Assembly: GCF_040802235.1 (NCBI RefSeq)
Contig: NC_133167.1
Location: forward strand, 97,264,001 to 97,328,000
Direction of reading: 5' to 3'
Source of the DNA: Manis javanica
Taxonomy: Eukaryota; Chordata; Mammalia; Pholidota; Manidae
Length of the DNA stretch: 64,000 nt
In this document: piece by piece, positions 1 to 10,245 of the stretch
Layout of the letters: each line of letters begins with the position of its first letter
Numbering within the stretch: the stretch's first letter is position 1
Notes under the pieces: model-generated
Databases searched by the model: none
What the model saw: only the letters and a program-made list of their open reading frames with translations
What the model was told of the DNA's origin: nothing
Position numbers and translations under genes: made by a program

Positions 1-2045
1 TTTCAGCTTGAGGTTGTAATGATTTATTACAATACACCATAATGACACAACTGCATGACAGCTGCCTCAAATGTTCCTGGGCCTCCTTGACTCCTTGCTT
101 GTTAAGACTCAGCTGTTTGAAGACTTCCCTCACCCTTTATGGTACAGCTGACCCTCTACCCATTCTCCCTTCTCGGCCACCTGTCCCTTGTATATCTCTC
201 TATACAGATTTACAACTGCCTGCCCTTCCAGACTAGGAGTACCTGATGCTTTGTACACGCAGGTTCCTAACAGAGCCGGACACAGGGAAGGTCTCAAATG
301 CTCATGGAAGGAAATCACTGAGTTAATGAATCTGATCCATCCAACCACTATAGTTTTTAATTTTTTCCACGTGCAATATCCAAAATGTTAAAGACCCTCA
401 ATTCAATGGTATTTCAGGTAATTCTCCAGTTTCTCTCATTCCTTTCCATTGCCTGATAGGGGATTTCTAATTTGAAGTACAACACTGCTTAGAGGTTGTT
501 TATGAGACCAATTTTAAGAGTAAATGAGAATATTGCTTGCTGCTCAGGTGTGCACACTTGGCTTTGTATAGTTAGTTTGAATTAGATTAGAAAAAGCCTT
601 TACTCCCCAAATTCATATTCTATAGTGCCATGTCACTCTATCACTCTTGCTGTTGATATTCACATCAGGCATCACTTCTATAAAGGACCCCCTTCATCCT
701 GATAAAGGCAGATGCCCTTGGCAAGGGCAGAGAGAGTCGGTGAGTTAAATTCGTCATTCCGGAATAAATTATTTAACACCACTTAAGCCCTGAAAGCTTT
801 GAGCCACCAATCTTGTGGTTTATGGCACTCTCTTCTACGTTTACAATTTCCTGATGGCGAAGCAACAATTTAATTCCATAGTGCAAAATCAATACAATTT
901 AAATTCACTGTTAAAACTGACATTCTCTAGCGAGCTAAAATAACTGACATAACTGTAAAGCGGTTTTTACAAAGAGGTAATTAGGAACCATTCCAGAATT
1001 AAGAAACGAATTATTCTTACTGAACTTAAAGGGAAGATGTTTTTACATCCCTAGGGGTGAGTCAGATCCACAGCAACACCTAAACAACGGCCACACAGAC
1101 TAGCTTTGACTAAACTCCATTGAGGGCCTAGATTCTGAACATCAGACCATCCTGGAAATACGAAGAGCTTACTGGTAGTAGCAAGAAATAGCCAATTGGC
1201 TTTTTAAACGTATTCTTTGACTACTTTGGGGTTTTTATCAGACAGGAATATCTTCCATCTTTTTCACTCTAAATTATATTACTAGTACAACTATGAGTAG
1301 GAAAGTTTGGTAGAATGGTCAACACTTCCAGTGTTATTTATCTAGAATGATCATGGACCGGTCGCTCATTTGTTGCGTGACAAAAGCTGGTGTTGTTTCA
1401 AGCACAACAGCGACAAATCTGTAAGCAGCCCGCTTCGCCCCAATGAACGAAACAGAGTGGGAAAGGCAAGAAGAAGGAAGGATTGAAAATAACATTCAAC
1501 CTATAGCGAATATTGATCGTCTGCTCTGTGTAATACCATTGGCGGCCGACCGCCTGAAGAAGGGCGAGCTGGGGGCGACTGAACCCTCAGATTCAACAAG
1601 CTTCCCGAGCGCATTCAATCCACCTGCACGAAACTCGTTCCCTTGCACCTGTCATTAGAAAGGCGTGTTTCTCTTTCAACTAATCAGAGGAGCGAACAGA
1701 AATACTGAATTTAAAAAAAAAGAAAAAGCAGCAGCCTAGTGTCAGACCAGAAGGGAGCGTTCACCAGCACGTCTGCAACCCCATTACTCAACAGACAACT
1801 GGGGTTCCCTCCCGTCCACGCCTGTGTCCACGGCGCAATCCAAGGACAAGAGGCGGGATCCAGCAGCATCCCAGGCGAGGCCTGATGCAGCAGCTGGAGA
1901 AAGGCCGGCCTCCGCGAACCCGGAGATGCTCGGCGCTGCCTCACCACCCACCGTCGCTGGGCGGGCACCGCGAGGAGGCCAGGCCGCCCGCCCGCTCAGC
2001 ATCCGAGCTCCCGCTCTCCCCACGCGCGGCGCCCGGGCCACCCAC
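1..2045 (-). other. MTMR7: MTMR7 intron 1 (5' portion, runs off the window)
   Basis: This is the sequence downstream (minus strand) of the splice donor at 2045-2044 of the MTMR7 first coding exon, so it is inferred to be the start of intron 1. The first 1.8 kb is AT-rich and has no long open frame or repeat that I can name; short frames at 42-391 and 1443-1658 lack any recognisable protein signal. From about 1850 the base composition turns GC-rich as it enters the CpG island. The next MTMR7 exon lies beyond the left edge. Confidence 0.75.
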
Positions 2046-2620
2046 CTTGGGCGTGCGGATGTGCTCCATGGCTCGCCGGGTTCGGAGGCCCCGCGGGCGT
2101 GCCTCCCGCACCTGCGCGAGTCTGCGGCGTGGCGGGAGGGGTGCGGGGAGGGGGCTTCGCGGGAAGGGGCGGGCCCGGAGCTGGCTCCGCCCCCAGGTGC
2201 ACCGGCGTCCGCGCGAGGCGGGCGTGCGGGGCCGATGCCAGCGTGGCCTTAGAGCGCTCGGCCACCTGCCCGCCTGCCGCGTCCCGCCGGACCCTGGCTG
2301 CCTGCCGACGCCCGGAGCGGCTCGCTCCCGTCTCAGAGGCGCAGCCGCGTGGCACTGTGGGGCTACTGTTCCCCGAGACACAATGGGGGCCTTGTGCTGG
2401 GTGTGGCCTCTCGGAGCAGAGGTGGGAAGCGCGCGCCGCTCCCCACCGCCCGTCGGCTTCCTTCAGGGCGCCCCGGGGTGGGTGGGGCCCTGGCAGCGGG
2501 CGCTCCAGACCCCGTGCGGCCTGGTGGGCTCTGGCTGCACATCTCAGCTGGGAGCAGCCGGCCTGGCATTTCCGAGGAAGGTGAGAGTAACAGCCACAGC
2601 GGCCGCGCCTTAGGAGGTGC
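1850..2620 (-). promoter_or_regulatory. MTMR7: CpG-island promoter of MTMR7
   Basis: A roughly 0.8-kb stretch dense in CG dinucleotides stands out from the AT-rich surroundings. It surrounds the MTMR7 initiator codon (2069). Upstream of that codon on the minus strand are two GC boxes in opposite orientation, GGGGCGGG at 2166-2173 and TCCGCCCCC at 2186-2194, as expected of a TATA-less, Sp1-driven promoter with dispersed starts. The 5'UTR must lie between the ATG and somewhere above about 2150; the exact start site cannot be read. Several long open frames cross the island on both strands, but they reflect few AT-rich stop codons in GC-rich DNA and are not called as genes. Confidence 0.8.
2046..2069 (-). 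CDS. MTMR7: MTMR7 first coding exon (initiator codon to splice donor)
   Basis: On the minus strand, ATG at 2069-2067 opens the peptide MEHIRTPK. It is followed after the lysine codon by a good splice donor (GTGGGT, 2045-2040), a phase-0 junction. The Kozak context is strong (G at -3 and G at +4). The octapeptide is the known N-terminus of myotubularin-related protein 7; the paralogue MTMR6 differs at the proline, which argues for MTMR7. The protein is a phosphatidylinositol 3-phosphate / inositol 1,3-bisphosphate 3-phosphatase that works with the catalytically dead partner MTMR9; these first residues precede its PH-GRAM membrane-binding domain. Only 8 codons are in this window; the remaining exons lie to the left. 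The frame is open further upstream only because of the CpG island. The neighbouring promoter at the right edge of the window points the other way, which agrees with mammalian gene order at this locus. Confidence 0.88.
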
Positions 2621-3651
2621 TCTGTGAAGTCCAGCATCTCATGTCCACCCGCGGCTTCGCTGTCGGAACTGGGGCAAGAGGCGCTTTCCCTTGGCACCGT
2701 ATTGGGTGCCCACTTGCCGTCCTCACTCAGCTCTAACGAAACTGTAAGACACAGACACAAAGCACCTATTATAAGCTATCATGCTTTCCATTTATGATAT
2801 TAAAAGTGTTCGTTGCCATTGTTAGTACTGAGCCATCGAGAAAAGCCAAAGAGAAGAAATGCCCTCTCCTTTCTTTTTTTGCCACCCTGTATGTACAACA
2901 CTCCATCGCTAAAATTTTGGAAATCTGAATATTGTTATTAGAATAATCTAATTTTTCCTAGCTCTTCTTAGGTCTCTTTCTCACTGAACTGTACATTCTT
3001 TAGCTATAGAAACATTTTTTCTTTTTGCCTAATACATGGTAGGCACGTTGCCACCTTCCAGATAAATGTGTATTTAATCAATAGTGTTACATGTATCTTT
3101 AAATGACCAAGTTTCCTTGACGTATCTCCTGAAATTTCATCCTCTTACTGCTCTGGGAGGTAACTAGGGCAAGAACAAGGAAGTGATGTTTTCATGTGAT
3201 AGAAACGACCCAGGGGGTGATTTCTTCACTAAAGAGCACCAAGAATAGTCAGGAGCTCTCTGGTCCAGCTCACATACTGGCCTTGGTCTCCTCATATACA
3301 AAATGAGAGAATCACCTGCCCAGATGATCTCAACGTTTGCTCCCCTCTCCATATTCCATAGGTAGTAAGAATCCTATATCCATTTTGAAGGGTTCCTGTA
3401 GGATAATGATCCTGGAATTACATGCTTTCAGGCCTCTTCTGTTCCTCTGGGGTGGGGTAATCAAGAGTTTACTTGGTGAGTAATTTTTGCTTTCAACTAT
3501 TTCTGACCTTACATATTGGCATATTTTTAAAAAAGCACTCAAAACAGATTGGTAAGTGAAAAGATGTAAATCTGACCAATTTAAATAGCTTAGTACTAAG
3601 AAAAATGTTATAGGTTAATTCAAAAATCCATCTCCCATTAATCATAGCTAT
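2621..3651. other. Intergenic, nothing recognised
   Basis: Non-coding sequence between the MTMR7 CpG island and the L1/ERV insertion. I see no gene, RNA or repeat family that I can name. The last 18 bases before the insertion are the left target-site duplication (3652-3669). Confidence 0.5.
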
Positions 3652-3669
3652 AAAATCAGCATTAGGTTA

Positions 3670-5872
3670 CATCGTACTGGAGGTCCTAGCCATGGCAGTC
3701 AGACACAACAAAGAAATACAAGGAATCCAGATTGGTAAAGAAGAAGTTAAACTCTCACTATTTGAAGATGACATGATATTGTACATAAAAAACCCTGAAG
3801 ACTCCACTCCAAAACTACTAGAACTGATATAGGAATACAGCAAAGTTGCAGGATACAAAATTAACACACAGAAATCTGTAGCTTTCCTATACACTAACAA
3901 TGAACCAATAGAAAGAGAAATCAGGAAAACAATTCCATTCACAATTGCATCAAAAAGAATAAAATACCTAGAATAAACCTAACCAAAGAAGTGAAAGACC
4001 TAAACCCTGAAAACTACAAGTCACTCTTAAGAGAAATTAAAGGGGACACTAACAAATGGAAACTCATCCCATGCTCATGGCTAGGAAGAATTAATATTGT
4101 CAAAATGGCCATTCTCCCCAAAGCAATATACAGATTTGATGCAATCCCTATCAAATTACCAGCAACATTCTTCAGTGAACTGGAACAAATAATTCAAAAA
4201 TTCATATGGAAACACCAAAGACCAAATAGCCAAAGCAATACTGAGAAAGAAGAATAAAGTAGGGGGGATCTCTCTCCCCAACTTCAAGCTCTATACAAAG
4301 CCATAGTAATCAAGACAATTTGGTACTGGCACAAGAACAGAGCCACAGACCAGTGGAACAGATTAGAGACTCCAGACATTAACCCAAACATATATGGTCA
4401 ATTAATATTTGATAAAGGAGCCATGGACATACAATGGCAAAATGACAGTCTCTTCAACAGAATGTGCTGGCAAAACTGGACAGCTACATGTAGGAGAATG
4501 AAACTGGACCATTGTCTAACCCCATACACAAAAGTAAATTCAAAATGGATCAAAGACCTGAATGTAAGTCATGAAACCATAAAACTCTTAGGAAAAAACA
4601 TAGGCAAAAACCTTTTAGACATAAACATGAGTGACCTCTTCTTGAACATATCTCCCCGGGCAAGGAAAACAACAGCAAAAATGAACAAGTGGGACTCTAT
4701 TAAGCTGAAAAGCTTCTGTACAGCAAAAGACACCATCAATAGAACTAAAAGGAACCCTACAGTATGGGAAAATATATTTGAAAATGACAGATCTGATAAA
4801 GGCTTGACGTTCAAAATATATAAAGAGCTCACCCACCTCAACAAACAAAAAACAAACAATCCACTTAAAAAATGGGCACAGGAACTGAACAGACAGTTCT
4901 CCAAAAAAGTACAGATGGCCAACAGACACATGAAAAGATGTTCTACATCGCTAATTATCAGAGAAATGCAAATTAAAACTACAATGAGATATCACCTCAC
5001 ACCAGTAAGGATGGCTACCATCCAAAAGACAAACAACAACAAATGTTGGCCAGGCTGTGGAGAAAGGAGAACCCTCCTACACTGCTGGTGGGAATGTAAA
5101 TTAGTTCAACCATTGTGGAAAGCAGTATGGAGGTTCATCAAAATGCTCAAAATAAACTTACCATTTGACCCAGGAATTCCACTCCTAGGAATTTACCCTA
5201 AAAACACAGCACTCAAATTTGAAAAAGACAGATGCACCCCTATGTTTCTTGCAGCACTATTTACAATAGCCAAGAATTGGAAGCAACCTAAGTGTCCATC
5301 AGTATATGATTGGATAAAGAAGATGTGGTACATATACACAATGGAATATTACTCAGCCATAAGAAGAAAACAAATCCTACCATTTGCAACAACATGGATG
5401 GAGCTAGAGGGTATTATGCTCAGTGAAATAAGCCAAGTGGAGAAAGAGAAATACCAAATGATATCACTCATCTGTGGAGTATAAGAACAAAGGAAAAACT
5501 GAAGGAACAAAACAGCAGCAGAATCACAGAACCCAAGAATGGACTAACAGGTACCAAAGGGAACGGGGACTGGGGAGGATGGGTGGGTAGGGAGGGATAA
5601 GGGGGGGAAGACAAAGGGGGGTATTAAGGTTAGCATGCATAAAGGGGGGGTGGGAGAAAGGGGAGGGCTGTACAACACAGAGAAGACAAGTAGTGATTCT
5701 ACAGCATTTTGCTCTGCTGATGGACAGTGAGTGTAAAGGGGTTTATAGGGGGGACCTGGTATAGGGGAGAGCCTAGAAAACATAATATTCTTCATGTAAT
5801 TGTAGATTATGATAACAAAAAAAGGCAAAAATAAATAAATAAATAAATAATAAAGAAAGAAAGAAAGAAAGG
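3670..5872 (+). mobile_element. 5'-truncated LINE-1 (ORF2 C-terminal part, 3'UTR and A-rich tail)
   Basis: The sequence begins inside the ORF2 reverse-transcriptase domain and runs through the C-terminal part to the ORF2 stop at 5482-5484. The catalytic F-A-D-D box appears as F-E-D-D at 3761-3772. Stop codons near 3830 and 3975 and frame changes near 3985 and 4255 break the frame, leaving open blocks at 3991-4257 and 4423-5484 (353 codons). The 3'UTR (5485-5790) is strikingly G-rich with repeated runs of four to seven G. The tail has AATA and AAAG repeats (5820-5872). It cannot make an active protein. This is one of the younger L1s in the window, with far fewer lesions than those at 25.6 and 38 kb. 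Confidence 0.92.
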
Positions 5873-6065
5873 GAGATTACTCCCTGATAGGATAAAACTA
5901 ACTGTAAATCAATGATTAATGCATGCTTTAAATATCCTTAATTTTGATCATTTAAAGCATGTCAAATGATCAGCTATGGAAGTACATTCTTCTGATAATA
6001 TTCCTTTCTCTTGAAAAAAAAAAACAGCAGTTCCTGTGTGGTGATCTCTAATAAGTTCTTCACAA

Positions 6066-6152
6066 TGGTAAAGGGCATATCAAAGTGTGGGCAAAGAGTC
6101 TGTTTGTGTTTATACAGAGGATCAAAGCCTAATTTGGCTACCCAGAAAATGA
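6066..6152 (+). pseudogene. Retroviral integrase C-terminal fragment (degenerate)
   Basis: In one frame this stretch reads W, a stop codon in place of the following lysine or similar residue, then a short segment ending in the pattern T-E-D-Q, L-I-W-L-P. It resembles the Trp ... Gly-Arg/Lys ... Cys-Val ... Trp-(I/L)-Pro signature of betaretrovirus-like integrase C-terminal (DNA-binding) domains. It ends at TGA 6150-6152. Only about 28 codons remain and the internal stop makes it non-functional. It lies less than 100 bases before the Env TM frame, so essentially the entire Env surface subunit is deleted. The family call is by pattern only. Confidence 0.5.
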
Positions 6153-6220
6153 TCTAAGATACGATATGAAGAAGAAGTTCCAACATCAACATACTCTGGA
6201 AGAGTCATTCCAGAAGATGA

Positions 6221-6703
6221 TCATCAAAAGACGTCAACAAAGATCCTATCACTGTTGCATTCATCCCACTGGTTCCTGGAATTGCCATTGGAATGAAGAA
6301 GGAGTTATCTAAGCTGGCCTGTGCATACAGTAAAATATCAAATTTGACTAGATCTATACTGTCGGAACTCAACCAAGAATTAGGAGAAGTGCAAGTTGCA
6401 GCGCTCCAAAATATTGAGACTACAGACTATCTACTGTTAAAAGAACGTATGGGAGGTGAACAGTTCCCAGGAATGTGTTGTTTTAAATTGTCTGATTTTT
6501 CTCAAGCTATTCAAATTCAGTTAGACAATATCCATCATATCATATATAAGTTTTCACAAATGCTTAGGGTGCCTAACTGGTTTTCTTGGTTTCACTGGAG
6601 ATGGCTGGTAATTGTAGGTCTGCTTTGGTTATGTAACTGTATTCCTATTATGTTAATGTGTGTCTGCAATTTAATTAGTAGTTTAAAACCTATACATGCT
6701 TAA
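6221..6703 (+). pseudogene. Retroviral Env transmembrane subunit fragment (open frame)
   Basis: An uninterrupted frame runs from the stop at 6218-6220 to TAA at 6701-6703; the first Met is at 6293 (136 codons from there). The parts in order are a hydrophobic glycine-containing fusion-peptide-like run (about 6248-6292), a heptad-rich region, the LQN motif (residues 38-40 from that Met), a Cys-Cys pair (residues 62-63), a second helical region, a Trp-rich membrane-proximal segment (96-104), one membrane helix (about 104-129) and a very short tail. The first cysteine of the usual CX6CC motif is glycine here, so the covalent link to the surface subunit could not form. The surface subunit and signal peptide are missing, and a basic cleavage-like motif lies in a different frame just upstream (6226-6243), pointing to a frameshift. 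No gene function is claimed; it is a remnant with an unusually clean frame. Confidence 0.75.
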
Positions 6704-7326
6704 GTTACCCTACAAGAAGATATGTCAAAGAAGTAACCAATCTTCCCATGTTTTCTTCCGTCTGCTACTTCTATAGCTTTTTTTCTTCCTTCCTAATTAC
6801 AACCCTTAAATAGAATTTGTGCCTCATATCGAATTTACTGAGTATCATAATTCCTCCAAGTGGTAAAGATACCTCAAGACAAATGCTGGGCATAAAACCC
6901 ACAGGGCATAAATCTGCAAAGAAGTAAAAAGCTAACCTTTTCAAACAATACTGCTTCTCTCTCACTTACCAACTTTACATTTCCCTGTATGGCCCCGGAA
7001 GATGACTGGTTAGCCAGAGACGGGTAAGATTCCTCAAGGGAGGAGCAACCTAAGACAGGCACAGTCGCAGGGGGGCCATCAGGTGAGAAATTGGGGATCA
7101 ACAGGGGTGAGGCTTAGAACCTCACCCCCCCTGTTTTGAGAGAAATCTTCTGCATCCGTGGATGTTTTGCTGCCCTTGTCTAGCTTGGATTAATACTTAG
7201 CTTATAGGCACATACCTGATCATCTACATTTGCTTTCTTACAGCACTAAACTATGTTTTCTACCTTTATCTTGCATCTACCTACCACTTCAGCATTTTAT
7301 TAAAAATAATAATAATAAGGGAGAAA
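6704..7326 (+). other. ERV 3' non-coding region with polypurine tract
   Basis: This is the sequence between the Env TM stop and the LTR. It includes a near-palindromic GAGGTT / AACCTC-type hairpin around 7108-7128 and ends in AATAATAAGGGAGAAA just before the LTR, which is a plausible plus-strand primer (polypurine tract). No open frame of note. Confidence 0.55.
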
Positions 7327-7649
7327 TGTGGGATTCACATATAAATCAAGTATAAAAATCAAACGAATATTCATATTAGACCTGATTGTTTATAGTTTAT
7401 AATGCGAGATCAAAACCGAAAGTTTCTGTGACGACTGCCCTTGTACTGTTCACCATGTAAGAACTTATTCACTATGTAAGAATTTGTTCACCATGTAAGA
7501 ACTTGTTCGTTGTGCTTCAGAAGATCCAAGACTGATGAGAATTAGAATTGGGGTGGATTAATGATTGTGCATTGAGTTCCCTGTACAGAATTTTATTGTT
7601 GTTAACTGTTAACAACCATTTGATCAATAAATATGAGAGATGCCCTCTC
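7327..7649 (+). repeat. 3' LTR, U3 and R only
   Basis: The LTR begins TGTGGGATTC after the polypurine tract. The U3 contains three tandem 19-bp units (7451-7469, 7470-7488, 7489-7507) of the form CACYATGTAAGAAYTTRTT, of the kind that often act as enhancer repeats. AATAAA is at 7626-7631 and A-rich sequence starts at 7650. No U5 or terminal CA follows, so the copy ends at the poly(A) site. Confidence 0.75.
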
Positions 7650-7705
7650 AAAAAGAAAATTAGTAAAATATTGAAACTTTGGGGAAAAAAATCAGCATTA
7701 GGTTA

Positions 7706-10071
7706 AAATGAGGCAATTTGAGTTATATTCAAATTATCAGGATAAAGTAACATAGAACAAGCTAGAAATATAAAAAACACCAGGGAAAGCTGTCCCTAGG
7801 AGTAAACCTTTTAGTTTGATCTAACAGTTCTCTGAGGAACCCTCTGCCCTTGTCTCGTGGCCCCAGTCGCCATGCAGGGTTTTAGAGCACAAACCGTGCT
7901 GACCCCTGACAGACACTCTGCACTTTCTGGTACTTACACCTCCTCATATCCCCAAGTTTCACAGCTTCTCTGAACCACCACCCAGTGGGTCACAAGAGAT
8001 TGAACAAAGCAGCAAGAGATGAACTGCAGGGAAGTGAGGGAAGACAGAGTAGAAATGGCTGAGTACACTGATCCTAATAGGGCAGGGTGACTTACGAGAC
8101 ACTGATGTTAATTGGCTGACGGTCATGCACAAGGTACCGTAGCAGATGCCGGGAGGGTAAAGGGAGACCCGGAGAAGAAGGATACTAAGTTCCTACATAG
8201 TAACATGGGTGACACCAAGGAAGGAAAAGCAGACCAACTAGGATGCCAAAGGGGCACCTGGAAATGCCACAAGCAGCCTCAGAGAGACTAATCTACTTCC
8301 TACGTTCTCCGTATTAAGTATGCAGAGAATAATACAGAGAACTTGGGATCAGCTGCTTAGTTCTTCAAGTTTGGTATCTGGTGTGTTTGGAATGAGCCAT
8401 GGGTCATTTGGATGGATGTTGCATCTCTGAGTATTCACAGAGCAGAAATCTCTCCATCTGGCCCCGGAACTAAGAAGTGAGGAGGGAGGAGAAAAACGTT
8501 TTCTTCTAACCCTACCTACTTTGCAGATGGACCCACACCCAGATTTACTCTACAGCAGACTTTGCCCAACGAGTTGGAAAACGTCTGTTTTTTTCTCTAA
8601 TATTTGTGACTCCTGGATGGAAAATAAATGTATTTCAACAAAATGCTTTCCACCATCTAGAAAAATACTGGACAATAGGGTTAAGACCCGGTTCCCTATG
8701 CTGTGGCCCTTCAGCTTTCTAGATATTTGCTGATGGCATCTTGAGGTTATAGAGAAAATAAAAATGGTAAACTCACTCCAAATATATGATGTGACGGTGG
8801 CCTCAAACTATTCAGCATTAGACTGAAATGAATTAAGAGAGAAATAGACTCTCTCTTCAAGTCATTTATTGGAAGGAAGCTACTCTTCAGAGTCACAGCA
8901 GATTCTCTTGAGTGAAATGAGTGCCTTTTTGTGGCTGCTGTTCTTGCACGAAGCCACTGGAATGTGAAAGTTAAGTTTGTACCTAGCCTGGCCTATCTTG
9001 ACTTTATGGAGAAGGGGAATCTGAGAGTCAAAATAATAATAAAATCTGTCTCTACCTTCTGTGTTTCTGATCTTTTTAGAGATAATGTCTTTTGAAAGAT
9101 AATGGAGCTGATAATGTCATTAAATAGTTCTAAAGACACATGCCATATCTCAGACCTAAACTACTTTATTGTATATGACCAAACTTCTTCTGGGTATCTG
9201 CTTGAGAAACTTTTATCACACATATACTTTAGTTGCAAATAATATTGCTACAGGAATTTTTAAGTAAAAACTTTATGTTAACTGGTAACTTCCCCCAAAT
9301 CCTGTGATCTTCAGTGGCCTGAAGAGATTTGGATACTTATCAAACACTTGCAAGATTTTTTCCAGAATTCTTACATTTCTCCTGAGGCAACTAAAACTAA
9401 AACTTCTGATTTGGCAGGGAAGCCAAGAAATGTTTCCTCAGGGGGTAGTATGGCTTATGATTACAAACTCAATAAAATCCTATTCAGCACTATTAAACTT
9501 TAGTGTTTCATAGTATGTGTGGAGAAGGGTACACATATCAGAACATGCCCAGTTTGAGCTAGAAATGTATTAGATACCTGATATGACAGAGTCAAAGCAG
9601 AATTTGGAGTTCTGCCTGGAAAAAAAATAGCATCCTCACCTTCAGGATTTTTATAAACACAATGATGCGTAACAGCCACATCCTCTTGGCCCAGACCTAT
9701 GCCAGATACAGAGAACAAGCTCTGGGGATGGCAGGCAGCTCTGCTCTTTTTCGAGGAACCAAAAGGGAGAGTCCAGGGCAGTGTAAAAAGAGCATTTACT
9801 CTGTGAACAGGCAAGGTTTAAAATAGCCTCTTACATTTTGTTCTCCCTCCAAGAAGGCACATTGCTCAAGCCCAAGTGTGTGTCCTCGGACCACTTACAA
9901 TTGTTTATCGCCTTTACACTCTCGTCCCTGCAACCACCACTGATGCAGCTGACTCTTCTATCGATATTTCTAGCCCTGAATTCTCTACCTCCCTTATTAT
10001 ATTTCCATCCATATGCTGAGTATACACTGAGTACCTCCATTCAGTCATCCCATCAATGTCACAAACTAGGT
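7706..10071. other. Intergenic, nothing recognised
   Basis: About 2.4 kb of unremarkable non-coding sequence. Short open frames (for example 8521-8733, 9304-9513, 9500-9814 minus) show no recognisable protein pattern. I could not assign any repeat family here. Confidence 0.45.
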
Positions 10072-10245
10072 GTGGTGAAGAATGTGGGCTCTGGAAGCAG
10101 ACAGGCCTATATTCAAATCACGACGCTGGCTTCATGTTGGCTGTGTGACCTTGAGCCAGTTTTTTAACCCCTCTCGGTCTCAGGCTTCTCAGCTGTAAAA
10201 TGGACATAATGCATTGCTTTGTTTCTCACACTGAGGAGTAGGTAT
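10072..10245 (+). repeat. MIR SINE, sense
   Basis: The segment follows the MIR consensus: GTGGGCTCTGGAAGCAGAC, then the core GGCTGTGTGACCTTGAGCCAG, then TCTCAGCTGTAAAATGGACA. MIR is a tRNA-derived SINE family fixed before placental radiation. The copy is diverged and lacks the LINE2-like 3' end. Confidence 0.85.

Larger units (their letters stand above)
5873..7649 (+). mobile_element. Endogenous retrovirus fragment: integrase end, Env TM, 3' LTR (U3-R)
   Basis: The fragment directly follows the L1 tail. The order is an unassigned 190-bp lead, an integrase C-terminal-like stretch (6066-6152), the Env transmembrane subunit (6221-6703), a 3' non-coding stretch, a polypurine tract (7312-7326), and an LTR that starts TGTGGGATTC at 7327. 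The LTR stops about 18 bases after its AATAAA (7626-7631) and continues as A-rich sequence, so U5 is missing. This is the expected shape of a copied polyadenylated transcript and not of an integrated provirus. Most of gag, pol and the Env surface subunit are absent. I do not recognise the exact ERV family. Confidence 0.78.
3652..7705 (+). mobile_element. Composite LINE-1 + endogenous retrovirus insertion bounded by one target-site duplication
   Basis: The 18-mer AAAATCAGCATTAGGTTA occurs at 3652-3669 and again, without a mismatch, at 7688-7705. Between the copies are a 5'-truncated L1 (3670-5872) and then retroviral sequence ending at an LTR polyadenylation site with an A-rich tail (7650-7690). 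The left copy starts with AAAA after a T, the usual L1 endonuclease cut. A single duplication around both parts indicates one target-primed insertion event of about 4.0 kb. The retroviral part may have been carried as a 3' transduction (L1 transcript reading through into a downstream ERV) or joined by reverse-transcriptase template switching. A two-step origin, with the ERV transcript entering the A-rich L1 tail later, is not fully excluded because the tail is low complexity. Confidence 0.8.

Noticed and set aside
1784..2760. Long open frames on both strands over the first CpG island (up to 254 codons)
   Set aside because: All phases are open because GC-rich DNA has few stops; compositions are Arg/Pro/Ala/Gly-rich in every frame. 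Only the 8-codon MTMR7 start is supported.
4569..4931. Antisense frames of 104-120 codons inside the L1
   Set aside because: They are shadows of L1 ORF2 on the opposite strand, rich in Phe/Leu/Ser from A-rich sense DNA.
4423..5484. 353-codon frame as a host gene
   Set aside because: It is the C-terminal part of L1 ORF2, ending in the L1 3'UTR; upstream frames are broken.
7451..7507. Three regular 19-bp repeats as a CRISPR-like array
   Set aside because: The units are adjacent with no spacers, in a retroviral LTR U3 of a mammalian genome.
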